A DNA stretch of 64,000 bases from Ciona intestinalis (taxonomy: Eukaryota > Chordata > Ascidiacea > Phlebobranchia > Cionidae), in NCBI RefSeq assembly GCF_000224145.3, contig NW_004190398.2, positions 32,310 to 96,309 of the forward strand, in the 5' to 3' direction. Positions 24,301 to 32,800 of the stretch are shown here, piece after piece. Every line of letters begins with the position of its first letter. The first letter of the stretch is position 1. The position numbers were made by a program, and so were the translations under genes. The notes under the pieces were generated by a model, which did no database searches, had not been told where the DNA came from, and saw only the letters and a program-made list of their open reading frames with translations.

Positions 24301-25721
24301 AGTGCGTTGTTAATAGCCCAGATGTTAGCTAAGGCTGGGGTAACGGAAGAGCAGTTGAAACAACTCACGATCGAACAGCAGGAGCTCGTTATTGCAATGG
24401 TGCAGAACCATTACTCGCAAAAAGAAATCGGTAAAATGATGAACCTGGATAAACGCAGTAACCCGAAGTTGCTCGAAGCGCAAAAAAGCAGCGGTAACAA
24501 TCGAATGCCGTCAAACACCATTAACAACCTTGCGATGAACAATGCAGGACTACGGGACTCCAGATCCAGCACCACGGCACCAAATCTCCTTGCTTATATA
24601 AACGATAAGCGAACTGCATCCCAAGACACTCGTTCTGTCCCTTCTACTAACTACAATCATGTCCAAACCCTTTCCCAGCAGCGTCTTCTACAGCAAGGTA
24701 TCCAACAGTATCCGATTGTCCTCCCCCATTTAATGGCGCCCCCTATCCTGCCCCAAACCATGGCTGCCCAACACCTAATGCATTCCAGTCCCACCCCTAT
24801 CCACGCCCACCCTGCTATGGTAATGCATATGCAGCAGTTGTATGCATCACAGCTGGCCCAACAACACCAGCAACAGCAACAAGCAGCTGTATTGGCCGCA
24901 TTACAGCAGCAACAACTAGCAACACACGCACAGCCTGATATGTCCAAGTTACAACAGAGTATTCAGAACTTAAGAATGGGTAAGTGAATTTTATATGCTA
25001 TTGCTACACAGCGTAACATTTTAGGGGAAATAAATCTTGTGGGACTACAATCTATGTAAAAAAAAAATCAGTTCAGTAAAAAAAGTTAAAATAAAATTAC
25101 CAAAATTGTCCCACCAATGAAATAAGTGTCCTAAACCCAAAATGCATATAAAAATCAAATGGCATGTTGAAAATCTTACAGACGGCAATGACATTCCTTT
25201 AACATTTCTACTCTGGTGATGATGTCTTGAATCTAATAATGTAATCTGGGACTTAGGCCACAGTTTGGCCCCATAATTTATTTTTGAATAAATGTAACTT
25301 ACTTATCCTTGCATGGCGGGGCAACGGCAGTCGTTATAATGGGATTTTCTGTTTCATTTTACTGGTTAAGAGTTACCGTGTAATGTATGTGACTTTTTGT
25401 GGGTGATTATTTTTATTAATTTATGGCTGACAGTTCAGACAACCCATAAGGGCCACTGGGTTGAAGAAATTTTCTTGCCCAAAGTCTCCAAAGACACATA
25501 CACCCACAATGGTAGCTTTACCTATTATTTCCACAGGGGCCTCCAGACCTATTTCATCCACCATTGACCCGAACGATCGCAGCCATTTCACCAACCCATT
25601 AAGCCAATGGTTCAGCAGAGACGTGTTGCAACAATCCCATTTTCCCCCCGTAACCCAACTCACAGGCCAGCATAATCTTAATAATTACCCTGGTTCTGGT
25701 AACGCTAATGGAAAGCACTAA
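14639..25721 (+). CDS. EIF4ENIF1: eIF4E transporter 4E-T, 19 exons, 940 aa
   Basis: Exons, all in phase: 14639-14743, 14900-14973, 16358-16437, 16856-16999, 17294-17387, 18109-18244, 18634-18736, 18925-19038, 19466-19522, 19591-19649, 20253-20361, 20570-20626, 21039-21262, 22356-22419, 22718-22832, 23457-23514, 23667-23712, 23981-24979, 25537-25721. 4E-T shuttles eIF4E, represses translation and helps assemble P-bodies. Visible hallmarks: the canonical eIF4E-binding YxxxxLphi (YSKDTLI, residues 33-39), WDPELW (65-70), QRRSFQGGCHV, a Cup-homology DDX6-contact region (EEEPEWISYGP, then IEL at 242-244), SRFSRWF (about 342-348), a Gln-rich tract (about 837-862), and C-terminal LSQWFSRDVLQQ (901-912). 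Length is close to human 4E-T (about 985 aa from memory). ATG 14639 is chosen because it opens the conserved N-terminus. Two introns carry SINEs abutting splice acceptors. Identification is very secure; borders of the smallest exons slightly less so. Confidence 0.93.
14999..15318 (-). mobile_element. Near full-length tRNA-headed SINE
   Basis: Reading on the minus strand: a tRNA-like head with TTAGCGCGCCTGCC, then CCCACGATGG (reversed), GGCAATTGCTCC, a central ATCACCCACAAAG, a GGTAACTCGTAAGCTGGCACG module, and a tail ending TAAAGTAAGTTACA and TTCATTCA. It is the reference copy for this window. A composite tRNA-derived SINE has been described in Ciona; equivalence is not verified. Intron 2 of 4E-T. 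Confidence 0.82.
15963..16055 (-). mobile_element. SINE fragment
   Basis: GACAACCCATTAGTGACCAC, then ATGGTAGCAGC and AGGCTGTCAAACTAACCACT: the head half of the SINE with an internal deletion. Intron 2 of 4E-T. Confidence 0.68.
17656..17826 (-). repeat. Dispersed repeat (GTGGGTGAGGTCC family)
   Basis: Contains GGTGTTGGGGTAATGGGTC and CCTAGAGCCCATGGCGTGCC, then GACCTCACCCACATAGAA. Relatives occur at 22875-23045, 32040-32185, 37222-37282, 39457-39545 and 40080-40165. A noncoding interspersed repeat of unknown class, in intron 5 of 4E-T. Confidence 0.68.
18257..18322. repeat. (TA)n microsatellite
   Basis: Alternating TA with few interruptions, just after the exon 6 donor of 4E-T. Likely length-polymorphic. 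Confidence 0.85.
19239..19427 (-). mobile_element. TAGTAGGG-family MITE
   Basis: Complete reversed copy, from TAGTACTGCGGGATGAGATG to CGTTCCCCACCCTACTA, flanked by TA. Intron 8 of 4E-T. Confidence 0.85.
19763..19923. mobile_element. hAT-type MITE with 8 bp target duplication
   Basis: Terminal inverted repeats CAGTGGCACAGCCAG and TGGCTGCGCCACT, flanked on both sides by ATCATGAT (19755-19762 and 19924-19931). The 8 bp duplication and CAGTGGC end are typical of hAT elements. The interior is poly-A/T and poly-G with no coding capacity. Intron 10 of 4E-T; a relative is at 30385-30530. Confidence 0.85.
19988..20247 (+). mobile_element. SINE abutting the exon 11 acceptor of 4E-T
   Basis: Full SINE order: TTAGCACAGTTGGTTAGCAC head, GGCAATTGCTCCAACCCAGT, GGTAACTCGTAAGCTGGCAG, and a tail with TTACATTCATTCACT. 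The tail ends within about 5 bp of the CAG acceptor at 20250-20252, so the SINE supplies the pyrimidine-rich sequence before the exon. Confidence 0.8.
20665..20929. mobile_element. hAT-like MITE
   Basis: Inverted ends CAGTGGTTCCCAAAG and CTTAGGGAACCACTG, about 265 bp, noncoding. Target duplication is unclear. Intron 12 of 4E-T. Confidence 0.7.
22950..23230 (+). repeat. Tandem duplication of a dispersed repeat
   Basis: Two direct copies about 145 bp apart both read TTGGTCCATTA, GTGGGGTAGTGGGCAACTTC, AAATCCTAGGTCA and CAAAGACCTCACTCATATA. They belong to the same family as 17656-17826. Intron 15 of 4E-T. Confidence 0.72.
25288..25516 (-). mobile_element. SINE close to the last-exon acceptor of 4E-T
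   Basis: Begins with the reversed tail (AATGTAACTTACTTATCC) and ends with the head at CCCACAATGGTAGC, 20 bp before exon 19 starts at 25537. Only a short TTTACCTATTATTTCCACAG remains between it and the exon. Confidence 0.8.
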
Positions 25722-26002
25722 CACTGCTCATTTTGTTTCATTTTTTTGCCATTTTTTCGTTTCAGCTCTCTCTTGGTGTACATATTTCTATTTTTTCTTT
25801 CACGCTCTTCTTTTTTTGCAAACTGTTCTAAGCGTTTAATGGTATTACTGGCTTAAAAAAACTGAAGTTCATAGCTTGACTAAATCCGTATAGTGTCTCT
25901 GGTGCTGTCGAAATCACAGCGGAGATTTTTCAGCGTATTGCATTGTACTGTATGGGTGTTGTACACTAAATATGTGTATAGTGAAGTGTGCATGTGCGTC
26001 AA

Positions 26003-26008
26003 AATAAA
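26003..26008 (+). terminator. Candidate poly(A) signal for 4E-T
   Basis: First AATAAA after the 4E-T stop codon, about 280 nt downstream. Motif only. Confidence 0.4.
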
Positions 26009-26492
26009 ATTCATGCTACCGTCTGTACCACAGCTTACTAAATACATCTTTGACCCAACAGACTTTACAGAAACTTCGCGGACACACCGTGGCCGATTTA
26101 TTCGTGGTCGACATTTTTTATTTCTCTTCGCACACATAACGGACACGTAAATACGTCGTTGTAACGGACACAACACTTTTCCTAGCCGCGGCCTTACGGT
26201 ATGAAACGGTAGAGTCCCAACGTTATTATACCTCTAGGTCATTTGAATGGTAATTTTCCATTTCTGCTTGTCCGCGTATGGATGTACTACCACGGCCACA
26301 GGTTTTTAATATTCGTGACCGACATTTTTTTCGCAATAGTCATTCTCTATTGCTAATCCTAGATTCACCATATGTATGCATTTTCTTCCTGATGTGGCAC
26401 GTTACAAAGTTTAAAGCTGTGTCACTGACCATTTTTTTAATTTAAAACAATTATGTAATATTTATTCCCAAAAAAATCGACCAGTACCATTG

Positions 26493-26498
26493 TTTATT
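26493..26498 (-). terminator. Candidate poly(A) signal for ASPDH
   Basis: AATAAA on the minus strand about 155 nt after the ASPDH stop. Motif only. Confidence 0.45.
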
Positions 26499-26650
26499 AA
26501 ATGTAGCCTACCATGATTCATTTTCTCCCACCAATTTTATAATTACTACGCTTAAGTTAGACCATATTGCACTTTATACCAACAGCACCAATGAGGTATC
26601 ACTGTTGTAAAGTGATTTACCCCCTCTTTTAAACACCAAAACGCATGTAA

Positions 26651-27481
26651 TCAGCACAAATGAACTCCAGGTCCTCTATTTTTAGCCTGCAACAAACTCT
26701 GCCTAAAAGACGCGAAAGTAGCACTGCCAGTCACTGCTCCTGGGTTTGCAGGGTTACTTCTGGTAGTTTTGACAGTAAATTTGTCTCCGTTAGCGCTTGT
26801 TGCGCCGCCGACTTCAATTTCAACGATATGCCAATCCCCCATTTTTGGGTCTGCTACCAGACAGCCGACTACATTGTCGAAACCGAGATTGGACGCGGCG
26901 ATGGCAGCGGCTGCCATTGTATTAACGTTGTTAGGAGCAAGCGGACAGAGTTCTCTAACAGAACCTTCGAACAGCACAACAATTCTGTCTTCATGTATAG
27001 ATTGTTTGTTCAGAAGTTCCATTTTTTTGGAGCTCAGCTTAAAACACGACGGATGCTTTTTCATGGTGACTTTTAAGGAACTCAAACTTCCACTTTGCGC
27101 CATTTTTTGTATATCCTGGGCGCCCCAAAACGCACCGCTTGGCACATACAAAGCACGGCCGTTTTGTAGAGCAGTACTTCTTAAACTATCTTCTGTCGTC
27201 TGATCAGCCAGCGCCGTCGGAGAACCGATAAAAAAATCTGACACAGACAAAATCATTTTCCCGTAATCCTTAGCAATACTTGGATGCGCAACTTCGACAA
27301 TTAGGTCCGCGGATCTTTTTAAGAGGTCCTCCAGTTTATCCAGGATTAGCTTTTCCGGGATGCCCTCCATTTCAACCTTAGAACGATTCCAAACGAATTC
27401 TAGCTCCATGTCTTTGGAATTCTGAATAAAATCGGCAAGAAACCGGCCAAGATTACCGAACCCTATAATTCCTACTTTCAT
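26651..27481 (-). CDS. ASPDH: L-aspartate dehydrogenase, single exon, 276 aa
   Basis: Family role: NAD(P)-dependent oxidative deamination of L-aspartate to oxaloacetate/iminoaspartate. The protein opens with a Rossmann dinucleotide-binding loop GFGNLG (residues 7-12). It has SGAFWGAQDIQ in the middle, then the strongly conserved PNNVNTMAAAA block, LGFD, and the C-terminal NPANPGAVTGSAT and GVHLC, all as in animal ASPDH. Length matches the human protein (about 283 aa). ATG 27481 is chosen because MKVGIIGFGNLG is the family N-terminus; the frame stays open upstream to 27583, but that extension looks like untranslated or intronic sequence. The coding region has no intron. A T-rich AG acceptor ends 7 nt before the ATG. 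Convergent with 4E-T; no evidence of an operon partner. Confidence 0.94.
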   Translation of the reverse strand: MKVGIIGFGNLGRFLADFIQNSKDMELEFVWNRSKVEMEGIPEKLILDKLEDLLKRSADLIVEVAHPSIAKDYGKMILSVSDFFIGSPTALADQTTEDSLRSTALQNGRALYVPSGAFWGAQDIQKMAQSGSLSSLKVTMKKHPSCFKLSSKKMELLNKQSIHEDRIVVLFEGSVRELCPLAPNNVNTMAAAAIAASNLGFDNVVGCLVADPKMGDWHIVEIEVGGATSANGDKFTVKTTRSNPANPGAVTGSATFASFRQSLLQAKNRGPGVHLC

Positions 27482-27488
27482 TTTTCCC

Positions 27489-27503
27489 CTAAAAATCAAA
27501 ATA
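27489..27503 (-). promoter_or_regulatory. Splice-acceptor-like sequence 7 nt before the ASPDH ATG
   Basis: On the minus strand the sequence reads TTTTGATTTTTAG then GGGAAAA and ATG. A pyrimidine-rich tract ending in AG this close to a start codon fits either a spliced-leader trans-splice acceptor, a process known in Ciona, or the end of a 5' UTR intron. The sequence alone cannot separate the two. Confidence 0.5.
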
Positions 27504-27680
27504 TCGAATGAGCGACGGTATGTACATTGATAAAGCCCGGTATGCTTGGGCAATATAAATATATAATGAAACTCTTTCAGCAAATCCGATTTTACAATCC
27601 GACGTTGCGATTGTTACGCAAGAAAAATTGTCACGAAAACTAATGTTTATATACGATGTCTAAATTATCAAATTGTGGTA

Positions 27681-27868
27681 TAGTAGGGTAGGGGAAAATG
27701 GGACACTTTTAACACATGATATCCAAATATCCTGATCGCGTTTTAAATAATTAACAACGGTATATGGGATTCGTGAGGAAAGGGTTTCATAATCCTTTGA
27801 ATGTTCTTTGTTTACTACCACAGGACGGAAAAATAGAATGAAAAGTTGGTCCATTTTCCCCAACCTAC
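27681..27868 (-). mobile_element. TAGTAGGG-family MITE
   Basis: Reversed copy from TAGTAGGGTAGGGGAAAATG to CATTTTCCCCAACCTAC, about 200 bp upstream of ASPDH. Confidence 0.83.
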
Positions 27869-28371
27869 AAAATGATGTCATAATTTTTTTACGCTTGGAA
27901 AAAATGAATTTGCGGAAAGAGCTTCATTAGATACATATACTCATTAAACTTCGCGGCTTTGGATATTAAATCAAATAGCAACTGTTAGTTTATTTGGAGC
28001 ACCGGTATTCGGGAACCGGACACTATATACACAATTTGTTAATACAAATAAATCAATAGGAAAAAATGAGGAAAACAAAGCAATTTAAAGTGAATGTGAA
28101 CAGGGCAGGCCAGCCTAACCCATTAAGCTGGCATTTAATTTTTAAAAACTAGCAATTTGTGCACGTAATTATGTATCGGCGTAAAGATTTTTGCGAGCGG
28201 AACGCTTAAGCTTCGAACAAACAAAGAAATATTTTATTTGGGTATTTATACCAAAACGGGGGGGGGGGCAGTTTTTGTGGGTTATGTATAATTTCAGGAC
28301 CGATGCCTGCAGTCGAACCGCTGAAGCTATTGTTGTGTGTGAATGAGCAGACAAAAGTACTATATTGTATA

Positions 28372-28570
28372 TAGTAGCGTTGGGGAATATGGGACACCTT
28401 TTTATTTCATTTGCTCGTTTTTTTTAAAGTAAACAAAAAAATTAAAAAAAAAAAATAATTAGAAAACTTTATCGTCACGAGTGATATAAATCGTTGTTAA
28501 TTATTTTAAACACGATCGGGATATTTGGATATTATGTGCTAGAGGTGTCCCATCTTCCCCAACAGTACTA
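28372..28570 (+). mobile_element. TAGTAGGG-family MITE
   Basis: Copy from TAGTAGCGTTGGGGAATATG to CCCATCTTCCCCAACAGTACTA. Confidence 0.82.
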
Positions 28571-29101
28571 CATAGTAGACGATACACAAGACATGTGATA
28601 TATATGGGGACAAAATCATATTATCATGACATTTCTTTGTTTGTTCTATATAAGCAAGGCGAGCTACGCAGCTGAGAAAAATATCTGGCTTGATTTATAT
28701 TTCGTAAAGTAATAAAATATGAAAATAAAGCACGAAGGGTCTGTTTGATGTAAACACCATAAGAAGGAAAAATGACGAAAAAACACCTTGTTGGCGTTTT
28801 AATGGAGAAAATTAAGTGCACCATTTGGAAAATTGAACCAGCGTAGTTACGTGGGAAAATAGGTATTGGAACTTTCGGAAGCAAAATTTTGGAGCCTTCA
28901 GTTGCATTGTGAACTTGGGTGCTTCATTTTAAAGCAAAATATGCGGAAAAATTAAGAATGTTGGAACTTTAATTATAATTGCACGAGTACAAATGGGGCA
29001 TGCTAGTATACTACAGCAAGGGTCTTGTCACTCTGTGTGCAGTATGTTGTACTGATGAGGTAATGGCGGATCCTGAGAGGTTAGGACTTTGTCGGGAAGT
29101 T

Positions 29102-29847
29102 TTAGAGCGAGTTTAGCGCGTTTATTTGTTGAGGGAATTTTATTGAACCAAGTAATAAGGGGTTAGTGGTGTGGTGTTGGTAGCCAGGGATAGGACTTAA
29201 AAAAACCGTGTTGTTTGGTAGGGATAGGACAGTGTTTTGTAATGAGCTAGTTCGAGAGGTTTGCGAGCAACCAGCTGATGATGCGATTGATTCGTTTTCT
29301 TTTGGAGAGTTTTTGACTTGGGTATTGTTTGGTAGGACGACTTTGTTTGGCGGGCTTTTTTTACGTAGAGGGTCTTTTCGGAGCTCTTCGATTATAGTAG
29401 CTACAGATGAAGGGCATATGTTTGTCGTTGGGACCAGATGCGGAACTGGAGCTAGTACAGGGGTAAGGAAACTCATTGACGGAGCTGCGAAGATTAGAGC
29501 GTCGCTTTGCGAGAATAATGAGTCGTAACCAGCACAACCTGCTGTGAGCATTTTCGCGAGCAGCGGGTTAGAGTTCAGCAAGTTTGGGTCAATTCCAAAT
29601 GGGTAATGGTGTCGGACTACTGTGGGGCTGGGCTGTACTGTCATTAGGGTACCTCCCGGGTGACCCACTTTTACCCCAGGGGGTAAATCGCTGTGGTCAG
29701 TTATTTCACGGTTGGGTGGATTGTACCAGAGCTTCGAGCTTGAGTCAAGGGAGTCGTCATGCTTCGTTAATTTTAATGGTTTCGCTTCAGTGGGTTCAGG
29801 GATCATGGATTTGAGTGAAGGTTTTTGTTTCTTGCATTCCAAATCAT
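29102..29847 (-). CDS. NPAS3: Last coding exon of the NPAS1/3-class gene
   Basis: Encodes the C-terminal 247 residues. The acceptor is the CAG just right of 29847 and the stop is TAA at 29104-29102. It carries [18 protein letters not shown] and a Ser/Pro/Asn-rich tail. The conserved motif sits where vertebrate NPAS3 has its C-terminal activation region, which supports orthology beyond the DNA-binding domain. Confidence 0.88.
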
Positions 29848-32800
29848 CTGGCATGACATGTTACATAGGGATTGAATAAAAGAAAAACTAAAATAATTTT
29901 CTAGATGTTTTTACCCAGTGCTTCTCAAAAGTGGGTTGAAATAAAAAAAAGTGAGTGGGAATAGAAAAAAGGGCAGGAATTTGATTTGGTTGCATTTTTA
30001 CCAGTTACTTTTTTCCATTAATGTACAGAAACTATCTTATTTCATATTAAAGTTTATAAAAGTTTTTTATATTAAATTTTATAAATGTGTGAAATGCTTT
30101 AGAAATTATAGGAATAGGGCCTAGGGGTGCTAAATCTTTATTATAATAAGTTAAGTACTTGGCAGTAATAAAAAAACAAGAAACACTGGTTACATTATTT
30201 GCACAGCCAATAAACTGACTAATTTAAAGATACTCATGAATAATTAAATCGATATGTTTTTGAACCATAATATTAGAATAAGAACTGACTACTGTATTAA
30301 AAAGTAACAACACATCATATATATATATATATACTATTAAAAATGTAACTATAGTAGGGTGGGGTAAGACAGATAACCCACGGTCAGTGGCGCAGCTGGA
30401 GGCGTTAGGTGTCGCAACCCCCCCCCTTTTTAAACCAAAAAAAATTAATTAAAAAAAAAATTAAAAAAAAAATTTTTTGAAACTTTTTTAATTAAACCTC
30501 CCCTTTAATTTTTTTCCGGCTGCGCCACTGCCCATTGTCGACATTTAGGAAGAAAGAATACAAAGCAGTCAGTTAAATCTGCAGCAAATAATAACAAACT
30601 AGCAATTAGTCTGCTAACTACTAGAGTACGTAAGCTTAAGTACAATTGTACCCAAACTATTATTGTTGCAATCAATTAAATATATATTTAGCAATTTATT
30701 TGTTTGAGCATCCTACCGCAAAGTAAGTTTTGGAAATTGTTTTTAACTACTTTCGCTAAGGTTAACCTTTTTTTATTTACTTAATTTTTAAACTTTTTTT
30801 TTATTTACTTAATTTTTTTTTTTTTAAATAGTAAAATATCCTGTTCTACTAACTTCTACAATACTTCTGCTAAAATTACGTTTTTTACCAAATTTTTTAT
30901 ATGGAAGATCATATTAGCTATTGAAACTCATAGTTTTATATTCAATTAGTCATAGAGCACCTATGAGAATGCATTTTAACAATGGTTTCTCCAGGTTTTG
31001 TTTAAAAATGTAAAAAACTTGATATATTGTAGGGTGGGGGAAGATATGCCACCTTTTCATTCTGATTTCTGGTCCCCTGGTAGTAAACAAAGAACATTCA
31101 AAGAATTATAAAACCGTATCCTCACAACTCTAATAGAGCGCTGTTAATTGTTTAAAACTGGATCGGGATATTTGGATATTCTGCGCTCAAGGTGTCCCGT
31201 CTTCCCCCACCCTACTGAACAAAAATACCTGAGACACTGGAACTTCTCTTTGTAGAATTTGCTCTGTTAATGCACAGATTGGTTGGTTCGTTATTTAATT
31301 TCTCACTAGATTCACTTCTGTACATTCTGGTTGGAAGTGAATGGACCTGGCATGGAAAAAATTAAAAAGGTTTTTTTTTTAGGAAATAAAAAGATATAGT
31401 TATGGTATCGAAGTGTGAAGAAAAAAAAATTGTCTTTTTTGTGAAAAAAAAAATGTTAAAATGTTTTAAAATTTAATTTTTAGACTCTTAGAGGTTAATA
31501 CAAAATTTCAACTTGTACTAATTTTCATACACTATTTGTTTAGAGATCCCATTTTTCATACACTTTCATTTAAAATTCCATTATCCAAATACATGCACTT
31601 TTCTTACAAAACAGAAAAATAAATTCACTGAAAGAAGCAGAATACAAAAACTAATTCGCTGGCTCTTTCAAAACAGAGACCAAGTTCACTGGATAATTTA
31701 GTTTAAACTTCTTACCTTTTTTAGCTTCCTGTCAATCATAGAAGTATCTTCCAGTTTTTCCAAAATCCCATTTACAAGCTTCGCTGTTAAATTTTAAATA
31801 ATTTGTTTAATTTCGAATAAATTGTTCATAAAAATCTGTCCATGGTTTACTGAAGAACATTTTTAAAATAGTAAAAAAAAACTAAACTAATTTTTTTTTA
31901 CTTTATATTTTATATGGATACCAGGTTGAAAGCTCAATGCTGGTAATATTTTGGGTTTTATAAAAAAAATACAACCTACATTGCTTTACTATGCAAATGC
32001 TATGAGATTCAACACATATGGTGCTTTTGTATAATCTACGTTATATTCCATTCTATGTGGGTAAGGTCCCACAGCTTGACAAGCCATGGATCCTAGAATT
32101 TAGGCCAGGATTGGCCCATTACCCAAACACCTGGAGTGCTACCGCATGGACCCCACCGGTTTCAAAGACCTATGTTATCTATGACGTCCCACCATTTAAG
32201 TTTAAATAAAAGGGAAAGGTCCATAGTTTTAATAAAATGCCTATAAAAAATGTTGATATCCTCCAAATAAAATGCCCATACTCACTTTTACAAAGATTTT
32301 TTGTTGTTGTTGAGTTAGAGGTTGCACACGATATATCTTCACTGCTGTTGAAAACAAACTAATGTTATACTTTCATTTGTGACGAAGAGTTATTTTTGAA
32401 TATTTAATTATAATTCACTCAAAGTGGAAACTGGAAACTAGATACAGTAGGAGACACCTTTATCACATGATATACAAAAATTCTGAACGTGTTTTTAACA
32501 ATTAACAACGGTCTATGGAAGTTATGAGGATACGGTTTTATAATTCTTTGAATGTTTACTACTAAATGGGACGAGAAAATAGATTGAAATGGTGTCCCAA
32601 AATGTTAGAAACTTCTACACATTTCTGGAAAATTTTGCAGTCCAATTTTAAACGACTTACCCAAGAACATAGCTTATCCAAATAAACATATCATCATCTG
32701 AAGAAAGATGTTTGTCGACCACTATCGTAACGCATGACTGCAACCAGAGATGTTTACCAGATTTCAGCAGCCACCGATAATACGGTGTCACTACTTGGCC

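Larger units (their letters stand above)
25722..26650. other. Shared 3' interval between convergent 4E-T and ASPDH
   Basis: About 930 bp with no supported coding exon. It should contain both 3' UTRs. Candidate poly(A) signals are AATAAA at 26003-26008 (plus strand, 4E-T) and AATAAA on the minus strand at 26498-26493 (ASPDH). The two do not overlap. Confidence 0.6.
27482..29101. other. Spacer between ASPDH and the NPAS gene 3' end
   Basis: No supported coding exon. Holds two TAGTAGGG MITEs (27681-27868 and 28372-28570) and an 11-base G run near 28258. The ASPDH promoter and the NPAS gene 3' UTR should be here. Confidence 0.55.

Noticed and set aside
23952..24368. 138-codon minus-strand open frame opposite 4E-T exon 18
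   Set aside because: Shadow of the large 4E-T exon; cysteine-rich, low-complexity translation with no family resemblance.
26660..27203. Open frames of 138 and 144 codons on the plus strand opposite ASPDH
   Set aside because: They are antisense shadows of the ASPDH coding region, which is supported by full-length family similarity.
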